A stretch of DNA of 64,000 nt from Hydnum rufescens UP504. Its lineage: Eukaryota > Basidiomycota > Agaricomycetes > Cantharellales > Hydnaceae. The position numbers and the translations under genes were made by a program. The DNA is taken from positions 215,241 through 279,240 of the forward strand of contig MU128960.1 of the NCBI GenBank assembly GCA_014904985.1, in the 5' to 3' direction. Positions within the stretch are counted from its first letter, which is position 1, and the number at the start of each line of letters is the position of its first letter. Below, piece by piece: positions 28,133 through 40,864 of the stretch. The notes beneath the pieces are model-generated. The model saw only the letters and a list, made by a program, of their open reading frames with translations, did no database searches and had not been told where the DNA came from.

Positions 28133-29925
28133 TCACCACTCATAATCTATACGATTACGGGTCACGCATCGGACCACATTCAGCGACCAGTATTAGCGTG
28201 GCCTCAAGCCCACGAGGGAAAACGTGACGTACCAAAATTCTCACTCGCAGAGCACCAACACTTCCCTTGTGCATGGGACTCGCCTTGTGGGCAATGTTGG
28301 AATGGTTCATGTCGATACCCAATATCCTTAAAGAAGTGGATTTGATCCTTATGCGCGAATAACGCAGCGCCGATACTATGTACTGGTGCATCACCCCATC
28401 GCTATTTTAAAATAATTCCGAGTCACGCATTTGGACACCCCATGACATGAGAGCGTAGCTAGAACATTCCGGCTTACCTCGTAATAGAAGCCGCCTTTAC
28501 TGTCGAGGAACTCAAAGAACTTTGTGTATGCTTCGCCCCGCCAGAAGTTCAGGTCACCGATCTCAAAATTACTCCAAACTAGAGATTCCATAATATATCA
28601 GATCACCTGAGTGGGAGAGGAAAGAGAGTGCATGCGCCTACAATGACAACGATTGTACGTTTCCCCGCCATCGTCAGAGATAAATCCCATCGCGTTATCT
28701 GCTGGGAGTAACCCAGGGTTTGCTTTGATGAATTCTGTACGAACCTTTATCATGGATGCACTCGCGGGTTTTAAGGTAATATTAACATACCCTTCGCAGC
28801 ATCCCAAAGTGTTGGGATAGTTTCGATATATTCGAAGAGCGAGATAGTAAACCCTACGCGGCGGCATTAGAATATTTATCTATGATGATCGGAGGAACGG
28901 ATCTCGCACCGTAAACTTTCTTTTCGTCTTGCATTATCAAGAATGGATCGTAGTCGATGTCACAGAAGAACTTGACGCCTGGTCTTTGCAAAGTCCACGA
29001 ACAGTCAAGGATCTGAATTGGCTCACGACCCCAGATACTTACTCAACTCGCCAATAGTAGTCATAATTCTTCAGGAGTTCGTGTCGGAAGAAAAACTGTG
29101 GAATATGTGTAAGGCGACGCGAGCTTTGGTGGATGAATGCGACAAAGGGACACGCACCCCAGAGTTGAATCGACACATGTTTCGATACGGGACTCTGATC
29201 AAGTATTCTTCGGGTTCTTTGCATATTGATTACACAGCGAAACAGACTCACGAATGCCCATAAATGACCTACAATGTGAATGAGCGACTCTGGAAGCAAA
29301 TAGATCGAATAGTAGGAACGAACGCTATTCTCGATCATCTGTAACCGAGCCTTGGTAGCCTTGTCCTCATCGACCCAATCCGGCTGGAACCAATGGTCTT
29401 TCGGGATCTTACCGTACACACAGGGCGTAGATGTGACTTCACTGGTCCACCTGCGTACGCCGCCAAAAGGAACGCGTAAGAAATAAAAAAAAGAAAACAA
29501 CACAATAAATATAAACCTACTTTTTAAAATCCTCCGAAAAATCCTCCTCATTAAGGAAGACAAATGGGTATTGGAACTTTTTGTTGAATCGGTCTTCTAT
29601 TTGTTTCAGACTCTCGAGGACGCCAGGTAAATCGCTATTCCGCGCTAGCAAGACGAAAGCCGCGTTCGCCTTCCTGATGGTCGTGTTGGCTCTCCCAGTT
29701 ATAGGGTCGTACGGGTAGTACTTGCTTGGGATCACCTGCTTGTATGGAGGTTGACCAGGCAGCCATCGAGACAAGGACGTCTTCCGGCCATACCCCTCAT
29801 GGGAGAAGCTGATGATGTAGTGCAAACTGACCTAAACAGTATAAAATTTGTTGAGAGGTGGATGGTCCAAGACATGCATGCTTCGACGGGAAACCCACGA
29901 GAATGGCAACAGCCAACAGCGACAT
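28133..29925 (-). CDS. KRE2/KTR-family alpha-1,2-mannosyltransferase (GT15)
   Basis: A Golgi type II mannosyltransferase that extends O- and N-linked mannans. I chose the ATG at 29925 because it opens a short hydrophobic anchor (MSLLAVAILVG) spliced to LHYIISFSHEGYGRKTSLSR. The conserved blocks follow: IRKANAAFVLLARNSDLPGV, LKQIEDRFNKKFQYPFVFLN, EDFKK, KIPKDHWFQPDWVDEDKA, FFFRHELLKNYDYYWRVEPG, VKFFCDIDYDPFLIMQDEKK, YGFTISLFEYIETIPTLWD, GLLPADNAMGFISDDGGETY, CHFWSNFEIGDLNFWRGEAY, FFEFLDSKGGFYYERWGDAP, VHSIGAALFAHKDQIHFF and HCPQGESHAQGKCWCSASEN, ending FDYEW-stop. These include the acidic metal/sugar site and the conserved Cys pairs. About nine introns. No disruption was noticed. Which KTR paralogue it is cannot be told. 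Confidence 0.92.
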
Positions 29926-30111
29926 AGCGGACAATAGAGCTCGGAGGCATGGCTCTCACAAGCAATGTGGTAGGCGACAAGCCAAGGTAATTAGAATAAC
30001 TGCGCACAGATGTTTTAGGTGTTCAGATTCGGGAAATTGCGTAGTGAGGTAACCACGTGGTACAGTATTGCAAACATATTATTACGGTGGATTGTGGCCC
30101 GGTTAGGGTTA

Positions 30112-30680
30112 GTGTTGCCGCGAGTCGGTGTCGAGTCGACTCGAGTCAAGCCCCAAGATTGATTACAACCCAATTACAGCACTGACTTGGCTGTCAGCTC
30201 AAAGTCAATTTCAGAGGAAAACAATACAAACACTCGTTTCATGGATAACAAATAACGAGTACGGTGCAGAAAATTCGATCCATGCCACCTTGTGAGTACT
30301 ATGATGCCCGGGCCCCCTAGGATGCTATGTCTACTTCCTACCTTCATCAATGATCACGCACATCAAGCCCAGTCTCGTGGATGATGATGGCGTAGTGGCA
30401 ACAAGCTTGCCATTTACATCAAGCTACCAAGGCAAAGTAAACTTCTTGCACCTCTTTATGCCCTCGCGCTGGTTCTTCTCATGCCCTTCATCCGAATCAT
30501 CGTTCCGCATTGACAAGTACCGACTTTCCTCTCTGATTTGCTGCTGTTGCGCGAATCTCTAGCTACAGCTGAGGTTTGATCCAGAGGGCAGGGGTGACTT
30601 TTCAGTCGTATTAACTATTACACACAAATATTTGATTCAAGGTCGAGTCTGGTCGAGTTCGAGTCAAAGTCAAGTGACAT
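30112..30680. repeat. hAT-like left end in copy A
   Basis: TAGTGTTGCCGCGAGTCGGT starts at about 30112 and is followed by GAGTCGACTCGAGTCAAG-type motifs, the same architecture as the complete element at 10310. A clean right end is not visible; GAGTCAAAGTCAAG near 30660 may be its remains. The same left end appears at about 43866 in copy B, so it predates the duplication. Confidence 0.55.
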
Positions 30681-31079
30681 GGTCCGTGACAGACAGCGTG
30701 ACTTGGGTTTGGTCACAAATCAAGCCAATATCGGGACAACGATAACTCCTCAACAACGCAATGTAGTGACAAGGGGTCTGTGGCAACGGCCCCGTCTTGT
30801 CAACGGTAGGGCTCTGTCTGCTAATATTCTCAAATATCTCAGAAATGCGTATCCACCCTTTCCCAACCCTCGGCGAAGGATGTGCGGCTGAACGGCTTGG
30901 CTTCAATTTTTTTTAAATGTTTTTGGGGCTAACATTCTCCGCCACTCCGCGGTTCTCGCAAGTGTTTTGGATTAGTTTTGGATCGGACGTGTAGTTGAGG
31001 GGGTCAGTCATCCACAGCGAATCGCATATTGGCGAAGGCGGGCAGGTTCTTTTCGAACGTTGCGTATCCTTCCTTATAG

Positions 31080-31870
31080 TTCACCTTGCACCCCGGCTCA
31101 ACTGTAGTTATGCTCTGATTGGAAACAAACCAACGGGCAGCTCTCGCTTTCTAGAGATTCAACCACGATAATTGAATTTCTGCATAATCCACCCCTCCGC
31201 GAGGGAAGTCCGTAAACACCGTCTTATCGTATTGCCTCTAATTTCTTGCCGTAAGGATTCCCGGAATTGGACGCGTCAGTGAGCGTGACACTAAAGGAAA
31301 CGAGTGTCAAGAGATGCGCTGATGTGTACACTCATCGTGCCATTATCTCCCCTATGGGGAAACGGCTAGGATTGCGTGGTCTTTTGAAGGCATATCTGGA
31401 TATCTGGGGCTATTTTCGGGTGCTTTCCAGCCCCCGGCCCGCAAGCTGCGAAAGAACGTCAGGGTGGAGACGTATTGCGATCTTCCATCTGCAGCTTTCT
31501 TGCCCACTAATATTGGTTCTTACAGGACCATTCAGCGCGTTCAATGATAAGGATAAGCTCTCTGGAAATTGGAGAAAGTTTTCACCCCCCCTGGAGGAAG
31601 ATTTGGCACCCGTCTGGGGTGGGCGGGCCGTACCGTTACGTTCAAGTACAAATTGGATGATTTCGAAAGTGTGTGCAAGACTACATGGGAATATCTAGAG
31701 AACATTTCGATCGTTGCCTTCGTCTATGAAGCATTCACTCGGGAGAAGGCATTATCATGCTACATTACCACCAAAGGGGCCATTCTAGCGGCCTCTTCCT
31801 TTCTGAATCTCCCTTGAAGCTCAGTCTCACGGGCTTCGGGGTAACCACTTCCAAAGACTTCCAACCACAT
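31080..31870 (+). pseudogene. Decayed DNA polymerase kappa-like fragment, copy A
   Basis: Pieces of a Y-family translesion polymerase in order but in changing frames: NGQLSLSRDSTTIIEFLHN, RIPGIGRVSER (the helix-hairpin-helix block, about 31255-31290), CADVYTHRAIIS, LGLRGLLKAYLDIWG, FNDKDKLSGNW, GRTVTFKYKLDDFES, ALSCYITTKGAILA and SPLKLSLTGFGVTTSKD. The palm and finger domains are missing. Several one-base shifts and a stop before RIPGIG show it is not functional as read. It is more damaged than copy B. Confidence 0.7.
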
Positions 31871-32237
31871 GACAGACCGTGGGTAGGTAAAATTAACATT
31901 TGGGACACCTCGTTATCTTCGGGATGTACATATTCTGACGAAATCAATACATTAGTCCCTCGACAAGGGGAATGAACCGCAAGCACAGAAAACGCATGAT
32001 ACAAGATAACGAAGACGAGATAGCCTTATGATTGATCATTCATTGCCCGTTGATGCAAAAATGACTGATCAGGAAGACGATCGCGCACAATGGGATACCG
32101 AAATAGCATATAATAGCGGCTTATACACTGTGGTATATCGAGTATCATAACATTTGACATACGTATGTGCCCGGTGCTGTCAATTTCGATCAACGAGGCC
32201 TCCAAGACCACATATCACACTTGTCCGCGCCCTGGTG

Positions 32238-33840
32238 TCAAACCTGGGAGCCCATGCTTTTCAGTGCGATAACATCCTTCGACCGCAGCATCGCGAAGTC
32301 GTCCTTTGGCCCAAGTGCATCGCTGCGGTCTGGGGCAGGGATGGAGGTTCTATCCCTAATCGCATGAGGAGGATGCGACAGAAACAAGTGCCGCCGCGGG
32401 CCCACTGGAGGGGCTTCTGTTCCCTCCGTCCGCCACGTTCGCAAGTTCAATGTCATTCGGCTGACCATGGCGGAGCCTAGGCCCATCAGGAGGAATAGAC
32501 CGCTGTAAGTAACCGTTGGCTGACAGACGAAGGGGAGGGGTGAGAGGATTGGTCAGGATTCCATACGTGAGGCGGAAAAGACGACTCACGTCTTGATGGA
32601 TAAATAGGATCATGTTTGCCAAGCAAGCACTAAAGATCGTGGCGAAATACATAACTCCGTCACTGATCCAACCAATTGCAATAAATTTCTGATAGGAGGG
32701 TGGCAGGAATCAAGGATACAAACCGCAGTATGAGGCTAGCGATGGAATGTACTTCCTTCCCGAGTGGCCAGATCACTTTGTGCATCGTCATTAGGAAGGC
32801 TGTGGTTTCAAACAATAGCTTCGAGTCGAAGGATACGTCAATAGAGGAGAGGCAGTTAGTGGGAGTAGAATGATTGAGGCAACAAGACCGACTGAAGGGA
32901 GCCAGACTACGAAGTAACTACGTGGCAACGGGACCCCGGGGATGCAGATTTTCAGATCCTTTATCACTACGACCGTCCCTAGCACGAAAGAAAGGCGTCA
33001 GTATGAGTCTGCCGTCCTTGGAATCGATGTCTCACTGGAAACCCTTGAGGCAGATGTAGTGGCAGCGATTAATGTGGCAGCTGTACTGCACACGAACGCA
33101 ATGCCCAGAGCGATACCGATCGAGCGACGTGCGCCCCATAAGGCGTGTACACGGACAGCGAGAAGGACTGAAACAAGTCGGAATTTGTTAGAGTAAGAGT
33201 CCAAGACAAGATCATGAATATACTGGACCATTCCACTGCAATCGATGGAAATTAATAGGTTAGAATTGGCAGCAGAAACTTTGACTTACACTAGCAAGAA
33301 CGAATATATCTAGAGCGGTTACTACGAAGAGTCCCCGCTTACAGCTATGAAGGATGGTATGGTAGGAGGCGGGAGGGTATGCCTGGGAAATATACATACC
33401 TCTATACAGCCAAGCCACGAATAAATATGACACTTCGTAAGATCATTCATTAGACAGACTCACCGGGACATCGAATGTGAAGGCGGATACATCTAATCAT
33501 CACACCTACTCAGTTTGCGAATTCGTAGGGAGGAATAAAGGCCCTCACTTATTAGGGAATTTCTAATGGGGTCATTAATACGTGTTCTTCCTCGACAGCA
33601 ATATCGCTCACATGAGGGCCACCAGGGAGATGTATCGGTTCTGCCAACCGTATATCAGCCTAGTGTTCAAGAGTCCAAGTTTTGTTTCACCACACCATAA
33701 GGAAACCGTATCTTGACCAAGGTCCACTTCGACGGCCAAATGTATTTAATCTGTGCCCGAAGATCGGTAGATAGCTCGCAAGTGTCTGGCAGTCGACACT
33801 CACTTCATCGGACAGAGTGAGGAAGTAATCATATATGAGA
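32238..33840 (-). pseudogene. DUF6533-type seven-helix membrane protein remnant, copy A
   Basis: Reading leftward: LIYDYFLTLSDEV (about 33840-33805), SKWTLVKI, AVRVHALWGARRSIGIALGI with following hydrophobic helix, VMYFATIFSACLANMILFIH, and LFLLMGLGSAMVSRMTLNLR. These are the typical blocks of the basidiomycete DUF6533 family (GPCR-like topology, unknown role). The helices occur on separate exons and in several frames, and the N-terminal second exon looks shifted. Gene or pseudogene cannot be decided by eye; decay is more likely. Confidence 0.5.
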
Positions 33841-34796
33841 ATCACCAGACTGTACCGAGGAGATCAGTATTTTGGCATATGTTCGAGGGAAACCTTAAAG
33901 CCAACCCAGCCGCTGATGCAGCACCACGTCCGACAACGTATCAGTATGGCAAAATATTCAGAGACGAGGGTCTCGCACATTGGAAGTGTTGCGTCAACTC
34001 GATTTTCCAGACAATTTCATTGATGATGGAAGGAGAAGCGGCAGGATCCCAGGGGACGCTCATGTACAGATCCTCTGGGGGAAGCAGCGTGGGGGAAAGA
34101 GCATCGAGTTCCAGAAAACATTTTCTCTTGACAATTATACACCATGAGCCACTAAGGAAACCGGGAAGGGACCAGCCGAAGGCCACAACGTTGTCCATAT
34201 GTACTGTATGTGAAAGGTCTCGCATTTTCCCCATACAGGGAACACATCGTCTTGCGGGATTCAAATATGCCTTGGTAACCCTAACTGGCCAGATAGTACC
34301 CACTACCCAGTATTGCTGCCCTCCGGGCCCCACAGGCCGGGCTAACATGGCACTCTGATCATTGTATATTGTAGGGGAGAACTTACTAGCCTCTGCAGAG
34401 TTATTGGTCGAGCGAGGCTATTATTTAAGGCTTGTGAATTTCGCGTACTGTGAGGATGGATGCAACCGGAGCTACCCGGACTTCACGTGATACACTGAAC
34501 GGCGGCTTGCTCAGGGAGTTCTCTGGTTAAATTTCTGCCAATTTATCGGCGCATGATCTTGATTCTGTAACATCTCATCACCTCTTTGTGGAGATCCATT
34601 CATAATATTCCTTGAAGTCAGCTCTCTGATGGTGTTACAGTACCGTATGCTGGAATCTTTCGGGTCACGAGTGCCGGAATTCATTTCCGGTGTCCAGGGC
34701 TGTGCTGCCTGATTTGGTAGTAACACCTAATTTGGTAGTTCTACCAAATTTGGGATTTTTCCACGACGACCATTGGTACGAGTCCTATACTATTAG

Positions 34797-35667
34797 TCAT
34801 CGCCCTCATTGCCGCCACCGTGTAATTGCCGTTTCCCTTCTACACCCTTCAATTCTCTTGCAACTGGGCCCATATTTGGCATGTAGTTACAGGCTGTATA
34901 TACGCAGGGCTATGACCAAAAAAAATTCCAAAAATTGTGGAATTCCACCTGTTATGTCACTTTTACCTCAGGGATCCCACAAATTCAGCACTTTTTAAGC
35001 ACCCGAAATGCTCCTGTGAAATATCTAGACTAGTCCCCAAGCAAAAACTGTCCTGGAGGTCTTGGCTAAGTTCCTGGGAAGCCATAGACAAGATACCAGC
35101 TCTCTAGGTGGTCACCAGCACATCTGAGAATGTGAAGATGATGGGGCCAACAGTGACAAGGAGAACAAATATCGACCTTTGGGCTCACTAACTAAGTACC
35201 ATGACACTACCTCTATAATGGGTGATCCCAAGCCCATTTCATCCTCAACCTTGCCCTCAGCCATGATGAATTGGAGCTCACATCAATTCAACAGAATTTG
35301 TTAGTATTACCGACGGATCAACACACAGATACACAATCCACAATCCAGCTACAGATCTGGGACCAATCCCGCCTCCAGTTTGCATCACTACACCTAGGGA
35401 TGCATCAGACAACATGATAGGAAGGATTTTGCTGGAACTGGGGGTGCGGCAATGAAGCGGCAATTACGCGGGTTGCCGAACTCGATGGACCCAGAATGAG
35501 TACTTGACGCGGATTCCTCCTACCACCATCAATTTTGCATATAATCCCTCATAATTTTTACAGCTTGTTTACAGTATCATTATCAACATTCTTGCCAAGT
35601 TTGGGCATGAACGGAGCCCTGTGTCATGTACAGGAGGGTTTTTTGTCACTTCGCGGCAATTACCCCG
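34797..35667. mobile_element. Foldback element FB3, diverged
   Basis: The ends, CATTGCCGCCACCGTGTAAT side and GCGGCAATTACCCCGTAAGT side, resemble those of FB2 (40865-42484). The interior keeps recognisable motifs such as TTGACGCGGATTCC and the AGTATCATTA...TTGCCAAGTTTG centre (about 35560-35605). It is shorter and much more diverged than FB2. Confidence 0.6.
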
Positions 35668-36345
35668 TAAGTAATAGTATCAGTTTCGGGACGCTCCATG
35701 GTTACGGGAATTTATCAATCCCAACCGCAATGCCGCACTGCCAATAGACATTGATTTGAATTTGAACTCGGATTCCTGTAATCACTCACCAACCCCCACT
35801 ACTTCCAATCACTCGCCTCGTTCGGGATGCCCTACGCGACGAAAATGCTTCTCCGAGTTGACGGTAAGCAAAGTATAACCTATCCTGCGGTGATTATCTA
35901 TGTCTCTTCTGACAATCTCGAAGAGAATCAGCTGATGCCAGGCTATCTAGTACGTGTTCTTTTACGGTCCAGCCCTGATCTTGCTGCGTTCGGGTAGGAT
36001 GGAGCCCTTGGCTTGATTGGTCTATATCCCATCCTTCTCAATCCCAAGGACAATACCTCCGGCGAAAATCCACGCTGCGCAATCACTTGCCAAAGCCCAC
36101 TGCCTCCAATCTCTCGCCTCTTGCGGGATGCCCTACGCGACAAAAACACTTCTCCGAGTTGACGGTGAGCAAAATATAACGTATCCTGCGGTGAGTAAGC
36201 CAACCCGACCATCGTATGAGCTGCCATCCCTAAGTAAAGGACATACGGTCAGCGTAAGAATCAGTTTCGGTATCCTATCCTCTCTCCATCATCTCTTGCG
36301 GTGTGCCTCCATACGGATAAAAATGCAAATGACTATTGAGAGCAA
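35668..36345 (+). repeat. Block C, copy 1: two tandem coding-like units
   Basis: Two diverged units in tandem (about 35680-35990 and 36010-36340). Both contain GMPYATK-LLRVDG-Q-ITYPAV and, in the same order, an ISFG segment. The whole pair recurs at 42485-43190. The frames read like exons with GTAAGC-type donors after the VDG block, but no family was recognised. Confidence 0.65.
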
Positions 36346-36496
36346 AATGGTTACTCCGAAATATGGGTGAAGCCGAGGTTGCACTGCCCTGGAAGGCACT
36401 GCATGGACAATTTTTAACTAAATATGGAAATTTTTGGGTCACCTGACGACCTCATTCCCTCCAAAAACCCTTTCTTACGTAAACGTAAGATCGGGG

Positions 36497-38224
36497 ATCA
36501 CCTCCGTTGCCATGATCGGGTACTTGCGCGACCCTCTAGCCCCTTCAATTCTCGCCCGTTGCGGCCCATATCTGGTACTTAGGTGCAGGAAGTATATATT
36601 CTAGGCCTCTGGCAAAAGAACTCGAAAAATCATGAAATTGTCGCTTCTTACAGTACGTTACTCTTGAAAATGATGAGAATTTAATGGTTTGAATCACTTG
36701 AAGTGCTTTAGTAAGTCAACAAGCCATTGCACTGGAAAATATTGTCTTTAGCTGTGGACTACCCTTCAGCAAGTCCATAAATGAAAAGTACCAGTCATAC
36801 TGGAGGTGAATTGGGTTGGAAGGATCATGTGAGCGGCTTGCCACCAGAGACACCTCATGGCCTAATTACCGCCACCTGCAGTCCCAGTCCTCCAGGAGAT
36901 AATCACATCCCCATTACTTCCCTCACCAATGGCCTCAATTGGGGCCAAGACCTCAATGGCTAGGAGCCCATATTGTGCTTAATGGAATTTATTTATTTGA
37001 GTCTGGACAAGTACAATACCATGAGTAGACCATGAGTAGTGGATCATATCCAGGTCTACCACCCTCGTGACTCATGTCTCCAAGCTCAGAAATACTCTAG
37101 ATAAACGGTACAGCAAGGGTATCTATCGGTCAAGTGGTGGAAAGGAGAATGGCCGATACCATGAACTTGCATTGCCGAAATGACGCTTGACGCGGATCCC
37201 TTCCAAAAACACTCAATTCACTCCATATATCCTCCCTAAATTTTTAGACCCTGTGTAGAGTATCATTTACTATGTTTCTGACAGTTTTGAGCACAGTCTG
37301 AGCTCTTCCACAAGCTAGAGAGCTCGATTGTGCTCAAACTTGGCAGAAAACATAGTAAATGATACTCTACACAGCGTGCATAAATTAGGGGGAATATATG
37401 GAAATTGCAAGTGTTATTTGGGAAGGGATCCGCGTCAAGCGTACATTTCGGCACACTGGCAATCTCATGAGTTATCGGATAGTTGCGCCATTCCTATGCA
37501 CCACTTGACACGAGTAAACCTCTTGTTACCTTTAGATCTAGAAGTATTTCTGAGCTTCGGCAGACAATGAGTCACCGAGGGTGGTAGACCTGAGATAATA
37601 CCACTATCTTCGGGTACTATCATGGATCTGGATACTAGTCCAGACTTCAATATAATTCCATAGAGCAAGCAGTATTGGGCTACCAGTAGCCACGTTGGCA
37701 GTCTTGGACAATTGAGGCCATGGTGGAGGGCAGCAGTAATGGGGGATGATTCTCGTGGGAATGGACTGGCAGGTGGCGGAATTAGCATTCGAACAGGGAG
37801 GAACTGTTCTGGTCAGGCAACGCCAGCGCACCCAGATCCGTGACAACCCCACTCACATCCAGTCCAGGATCGACTGGTATTCCTTTATGACTTGCGTCAG
37901 TGAAGGTCAGAATCCACAGCTCAAAAGACAATATACTTTGCCAGTATGCAAATGGCTGATTGACTGTACTAGACAAGCACTTGCAACGTGATCAAAATAC
38001 CTGTAAATTTCTCAATCATTTTCAACAGCAGTAATGTACTGTAAAGAGGACCAATTTCACTGATTGTTTCGCAATTATCTTGGCACGAGAGGCCCTAGAT
38101 GATATACTAGCCTGCAACCGGTATTACCAGAGTACGCTACGGCCGCGCAAAACGGACGGAACTGAAGGGGCATAGAGGGTCGCGAGCAACGTACCCGAGT
38201 CACATTGCAAACGGAAAGGTGAAA
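36497..38224. mobile_element. Foldback element FB1, right arm degraded
   Basis: The left arm begins ATCACCTCCGTTGCCATGAT, like FB2. The palindromic centre (37240-37380) reads AGTATCATTTACTATGTTTC ... GAAAACATAGTAAATGATAC with AGCTCTTCCACAAGCTAGAG at the hinge. The right arm carries many small insertions and changes compared with the left, but ends near 38224 in recognisable terminal sequence. No coding capacity. Confidence 0.75.
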
Positions 38225-38232
38225 GCTAATAA

Positions 38233-38365
38233 GATCTTTCGGGTCACGAGTGCCGGAATTCATTTCCGGTGTCCAGGGCTGTGCTGCCTGATTTGGTAGT
38301 AACACCTAATTTGGTAGTCCTACCAAATTTGGGATTTTTCCAGGGCGTCCTATACTATTAGTTAT
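38233..38365. repeat. Segment P, second copy
   Basis: ATCTTTCGGGTCACGAGTGC through ACCTAATTTGGTAGT and TACCAAATTTGGGATTTTTCCA duplicates 34660-34760. In both places it is followed by CCTATACTATTAGT, the start of a foldback end. Confidence 0.8.
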
Positions 38366-38399
38366 CGGTAGCGGCGACAAGCGCCAATCCCCGACTCTA

Positions 38400-38832
38400 A
38401 AGCCATAGGACGACCCGAAGGGTTGGGGTTGATGTGCTGGGATGTACCGATGTTTTAGGATGTTGGCTCTAATCTTTAGCGTGTATCACGCAGTTCGAAA
38501 GTTGTGTCGTCTCGTCCAAGATTTTCTTCGTAGCCGGGTTCAAGGCTTTAGGTTGGGTCTATTGATGTCAAAATTATTTCGGGCGTTGCTAACTCGATAC
38601 CGTCAATCTCTGTAAGCTCGGATATCCAAGAAATCCTCTCCTCATTAAGGGGGCAGTCGTCAATTCTAATTCGGGTGTCATGAATCTTGACAAGGAAGGT
38701 GTCAAGGAGTGCGGCTTTGGGGCTACTGCTCCATTTCGATTGGCAACGAAATCTGCCGTGGTCGTTATCTCGTCGTTCGGAAGCTTGGTTGGGGCCACTT
38801 TACTCATTCTGCTTGTAAGGGGAAGACATGAC
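38400..38832 (-). pseudogene. Unassigned small coding remnant
   Basis: Minus-strand pieces MSKVAPTKLPNDEITTTADF and LLDTFLVKIHDTRIRIDDCP, NEERISWISELTEIDGIELA read as protein in two frames that would need an indel or short intron at about 38720 to join. No family recognised. Confidence 0.35.
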
Positions 38833-38936
38833 ATACGGTAATGTTAGGTGGGCCCCAATAACGTTGTTTATCAGCTGGGTTCTAGTTCACGAATATACTC
38901 TGCATCTCCAGTATTGAAATACATATTCCTGCGTCA

Positions 38937-39997
38937 TTGGCACTGCTTACTGTCTCGGCCCTCCATCAAACGACGATGGGGGGAGAGGTACTGCCGGCAT
39001 CCCACTTCCTCGCCACGCCGAGGGAGCCATATGAATTACATGTCAGTACGCGTCAATATCTCCCAAAAGCATACTGCAACATACACGACATGTCATGTCC
39101 ACCAAGCCATCTTGTCCTCCGTCGATATTCCCACGAGCGTACAGGGAAGTGGCCGAACGGCGGCCCATCGCGTCGAGCCCAGACGCAGTATCGCGCTGCC
39201 CCGATCATTCGTCCACATCCCTTGCCCTCCAAAACGCGCCGAGACTTTCCAGTGAAAGTGTGCCCTCTCCTAATATGGACGTTGGGGAGACTTCCGATAA
39301 CACGGCCGATGGATCGTCGGCATCTGAAACAGCGGCGGCGACAGGGCCCGATGAACGTACTATTATTGAAGAAGACGATTGGAAGACTTCCCACATTGCA
39401 AAGAGGCAGTTTTACGTCTTGTTACTTCGATACATTATGGGCCAACCCCCACCCATACTGCGTCGGCTCCTCGACCTCCATCACGCACGCCCACCCGCAT
39501 CTCCGAAGCACCGAATCATATAATCTCATCATCAATTCTCCATGCGGAGGACTGCATGGGCGATTTCGAAGAGGGTCTATAACGCAATGCTCCATGTTGG
39601 GTTCCGGCCCAATATGTACACATGGCGACTTCGGGCGCGCATGCTGACATTAATCGGCGATACCCAGAGCGCATTCGAGTGCGCCTTGACCGGCATTGGG
39701 GATATTAGAGCTTCTGGAAAAATCCCCCTGGTCTGGTTTGAATTGTTCTGGCACCCGGCTCCCATACGGGATAATGCGCTAGTAGTAGAAGGAGACAAGG
39801 CGACTCTTGAAAAGCGTGCATGGGCCATCACCGCACGACACAAAACTCAGGTGCCGGTCTCCGAGCGTTTTCCCCGGTATGTTGATCCTGCCATCATGCC
39901 CGACCTGTCCCAAGGATCTTTCAGACCGCAACAGGAGTACATAGAACAGCAAGAGGCAACGCGGACCGCTCTCAACCCGTTTAGTTCTAAACATTAG
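38937..39997 (+). pseudogene. PPR-like (pentatricopeptide) gene with frame breaks
   Basis: An acidic N-terminal part, MDVGETSDNTADGSSASETA, then DWKTSHIAKRQFYVLLLRYI and PPPILRRLLDLHHARPP, then SYNLIINS, LHAEDCMGDFEE and VYNAMLHVGFRPNMYTWRLR, with ARMLTLIGDTQSAFECAL following. The last pieces look like one or two degenerate PPR helical repeats (YN-LI-..., NAML-GF-PN-YTW), but consecutive pieces sit in three different frames between about 39515 and 39570. The long final frame (39542-39997) ends with ALNPFSSKH-stop. PPR proteins act in organelle RNA handling. Several closely spaced shifts mean either a decayed gene or clustered indels. Confidence 0.5.
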
Positions 39998-40089
39998 TGG
40001 AATTGGCCAAGTCATGCCATAAAGGCGTTACGAGCTATCGCGGCTCCTGCTACTCATCAAGATCTATGGTAACATGTTAGCGTCGTGTC

Positions 40090-40712
40090 GTAACTATGCG
40101 CAGATCCAGAGGCTCACCGTAGTCCGGAATCCCTGGATGACACTGCAGGCGGTCACGTTGATTAATTCAAGCTTCGTGGAGCGCTGCAAGCTGATTCGAT
40201 GAGCGACCGCCTTCACAACCTTGTTGGTGGTACTATGGAAGTTGTAGCTGGCGAAGGATTACGGGAGGAGATTCACGCATTGCCAATCGACGAACGAGAC
40301 CACTTTGCCGTCTCAGAGGAAGTTCTTGAAAGTGACGTCCGAGGGGCAATAAAGGCGAGCATCGGTTGTGAGGGTGACGTGGTGCTTGATTTTTCCCGGT
40401 AGAGATGACAATGCCTACAGCGAAATCAACGTGAAATACGCCAGGACAGAGGGCGCAAGAACGCACCTTGTTGACATAAGTTTTCAATGTGCCAGAAGTG
40501 GCGAACGTGACGGGGGCCTCCTCCATGTTGAAGAAGATGTGTTGGATGTTTCCGTCCCCCATGGGTCAATAGAGTCTCCCTCGGGAACTGGGCACTTCAG
40601 CAGCCACTCGACGGCATCGGCAATCTTTATGATGGCCGTAGTTCTTAGGCTCTCGCACTCCGAGTTGGAACCAGTAGCATTGATCAAGACCTCGAACGAC
40701 GGCGTAGAGGAA
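40090..40712 (-). pseudogene. Unassigned coding remnant next to FB2
   Basis: Minus-strand pieces in order: SFEVLINATGSNSECESLRT, AIIKIADAVEWLLKCPVPEG, FFNMEEAPVTFATSGTLKTY, CPSDVTFKNFL, DGKVVSFVDWQCVNLLP, FASYNFHSTTNKVVKAVAHR. They read as a protein cut into at least three frames. The VVSFVDWQ piece faintly recalls kinase-like phosphotransferases, but not enough for a call. Confidence 0.35.
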
Positions 40713-40864
40713 CATGGATTACTCCGAAATATGGGTGAAGCCGAGGTTGCACTGCCCTGGAAGCACTGCCATGGACAATTTTTAACTAAATATGGAAATT
40801 TTTGGGTCACCTGACGACCTCATTCCCTCCAAAACCCTTTCTTACGTAAACGTAAGAGTCGGGG

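Larger units (their letters stand above)
30095..34660. repeat. Segmental duplication, copy A
   Basis: Collinear with 43850-49344. Matching landmarks: GGCCCGGTTAGGGTTAGTGT at 30095 and 43853; the pol-kappa-like piece at 31.1-31.9 and 44.7-45.5 kb; the DUF6533-like piece at 32.2-33.8 and 45.9-47.5 kb; AAGCCAACCCAGC near 33899 and 47588; and CACGTGATACACTGA near 34485 and 49148. The copies differ by many substitutions and small indels, so the event is old. Confidence 0.9.

Noticed and set aside
30112..30800. A complete hAT-like element in copy A
   Set aside because: Only the left end is convincing; no GGCAACACTA right end or target duplication was found.
40233..40562. Phosphotransferase (APH-like) gene
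   Set aside because: A single motif-like string (VVSFVDWQ) in a broken frame is too little to name a family.
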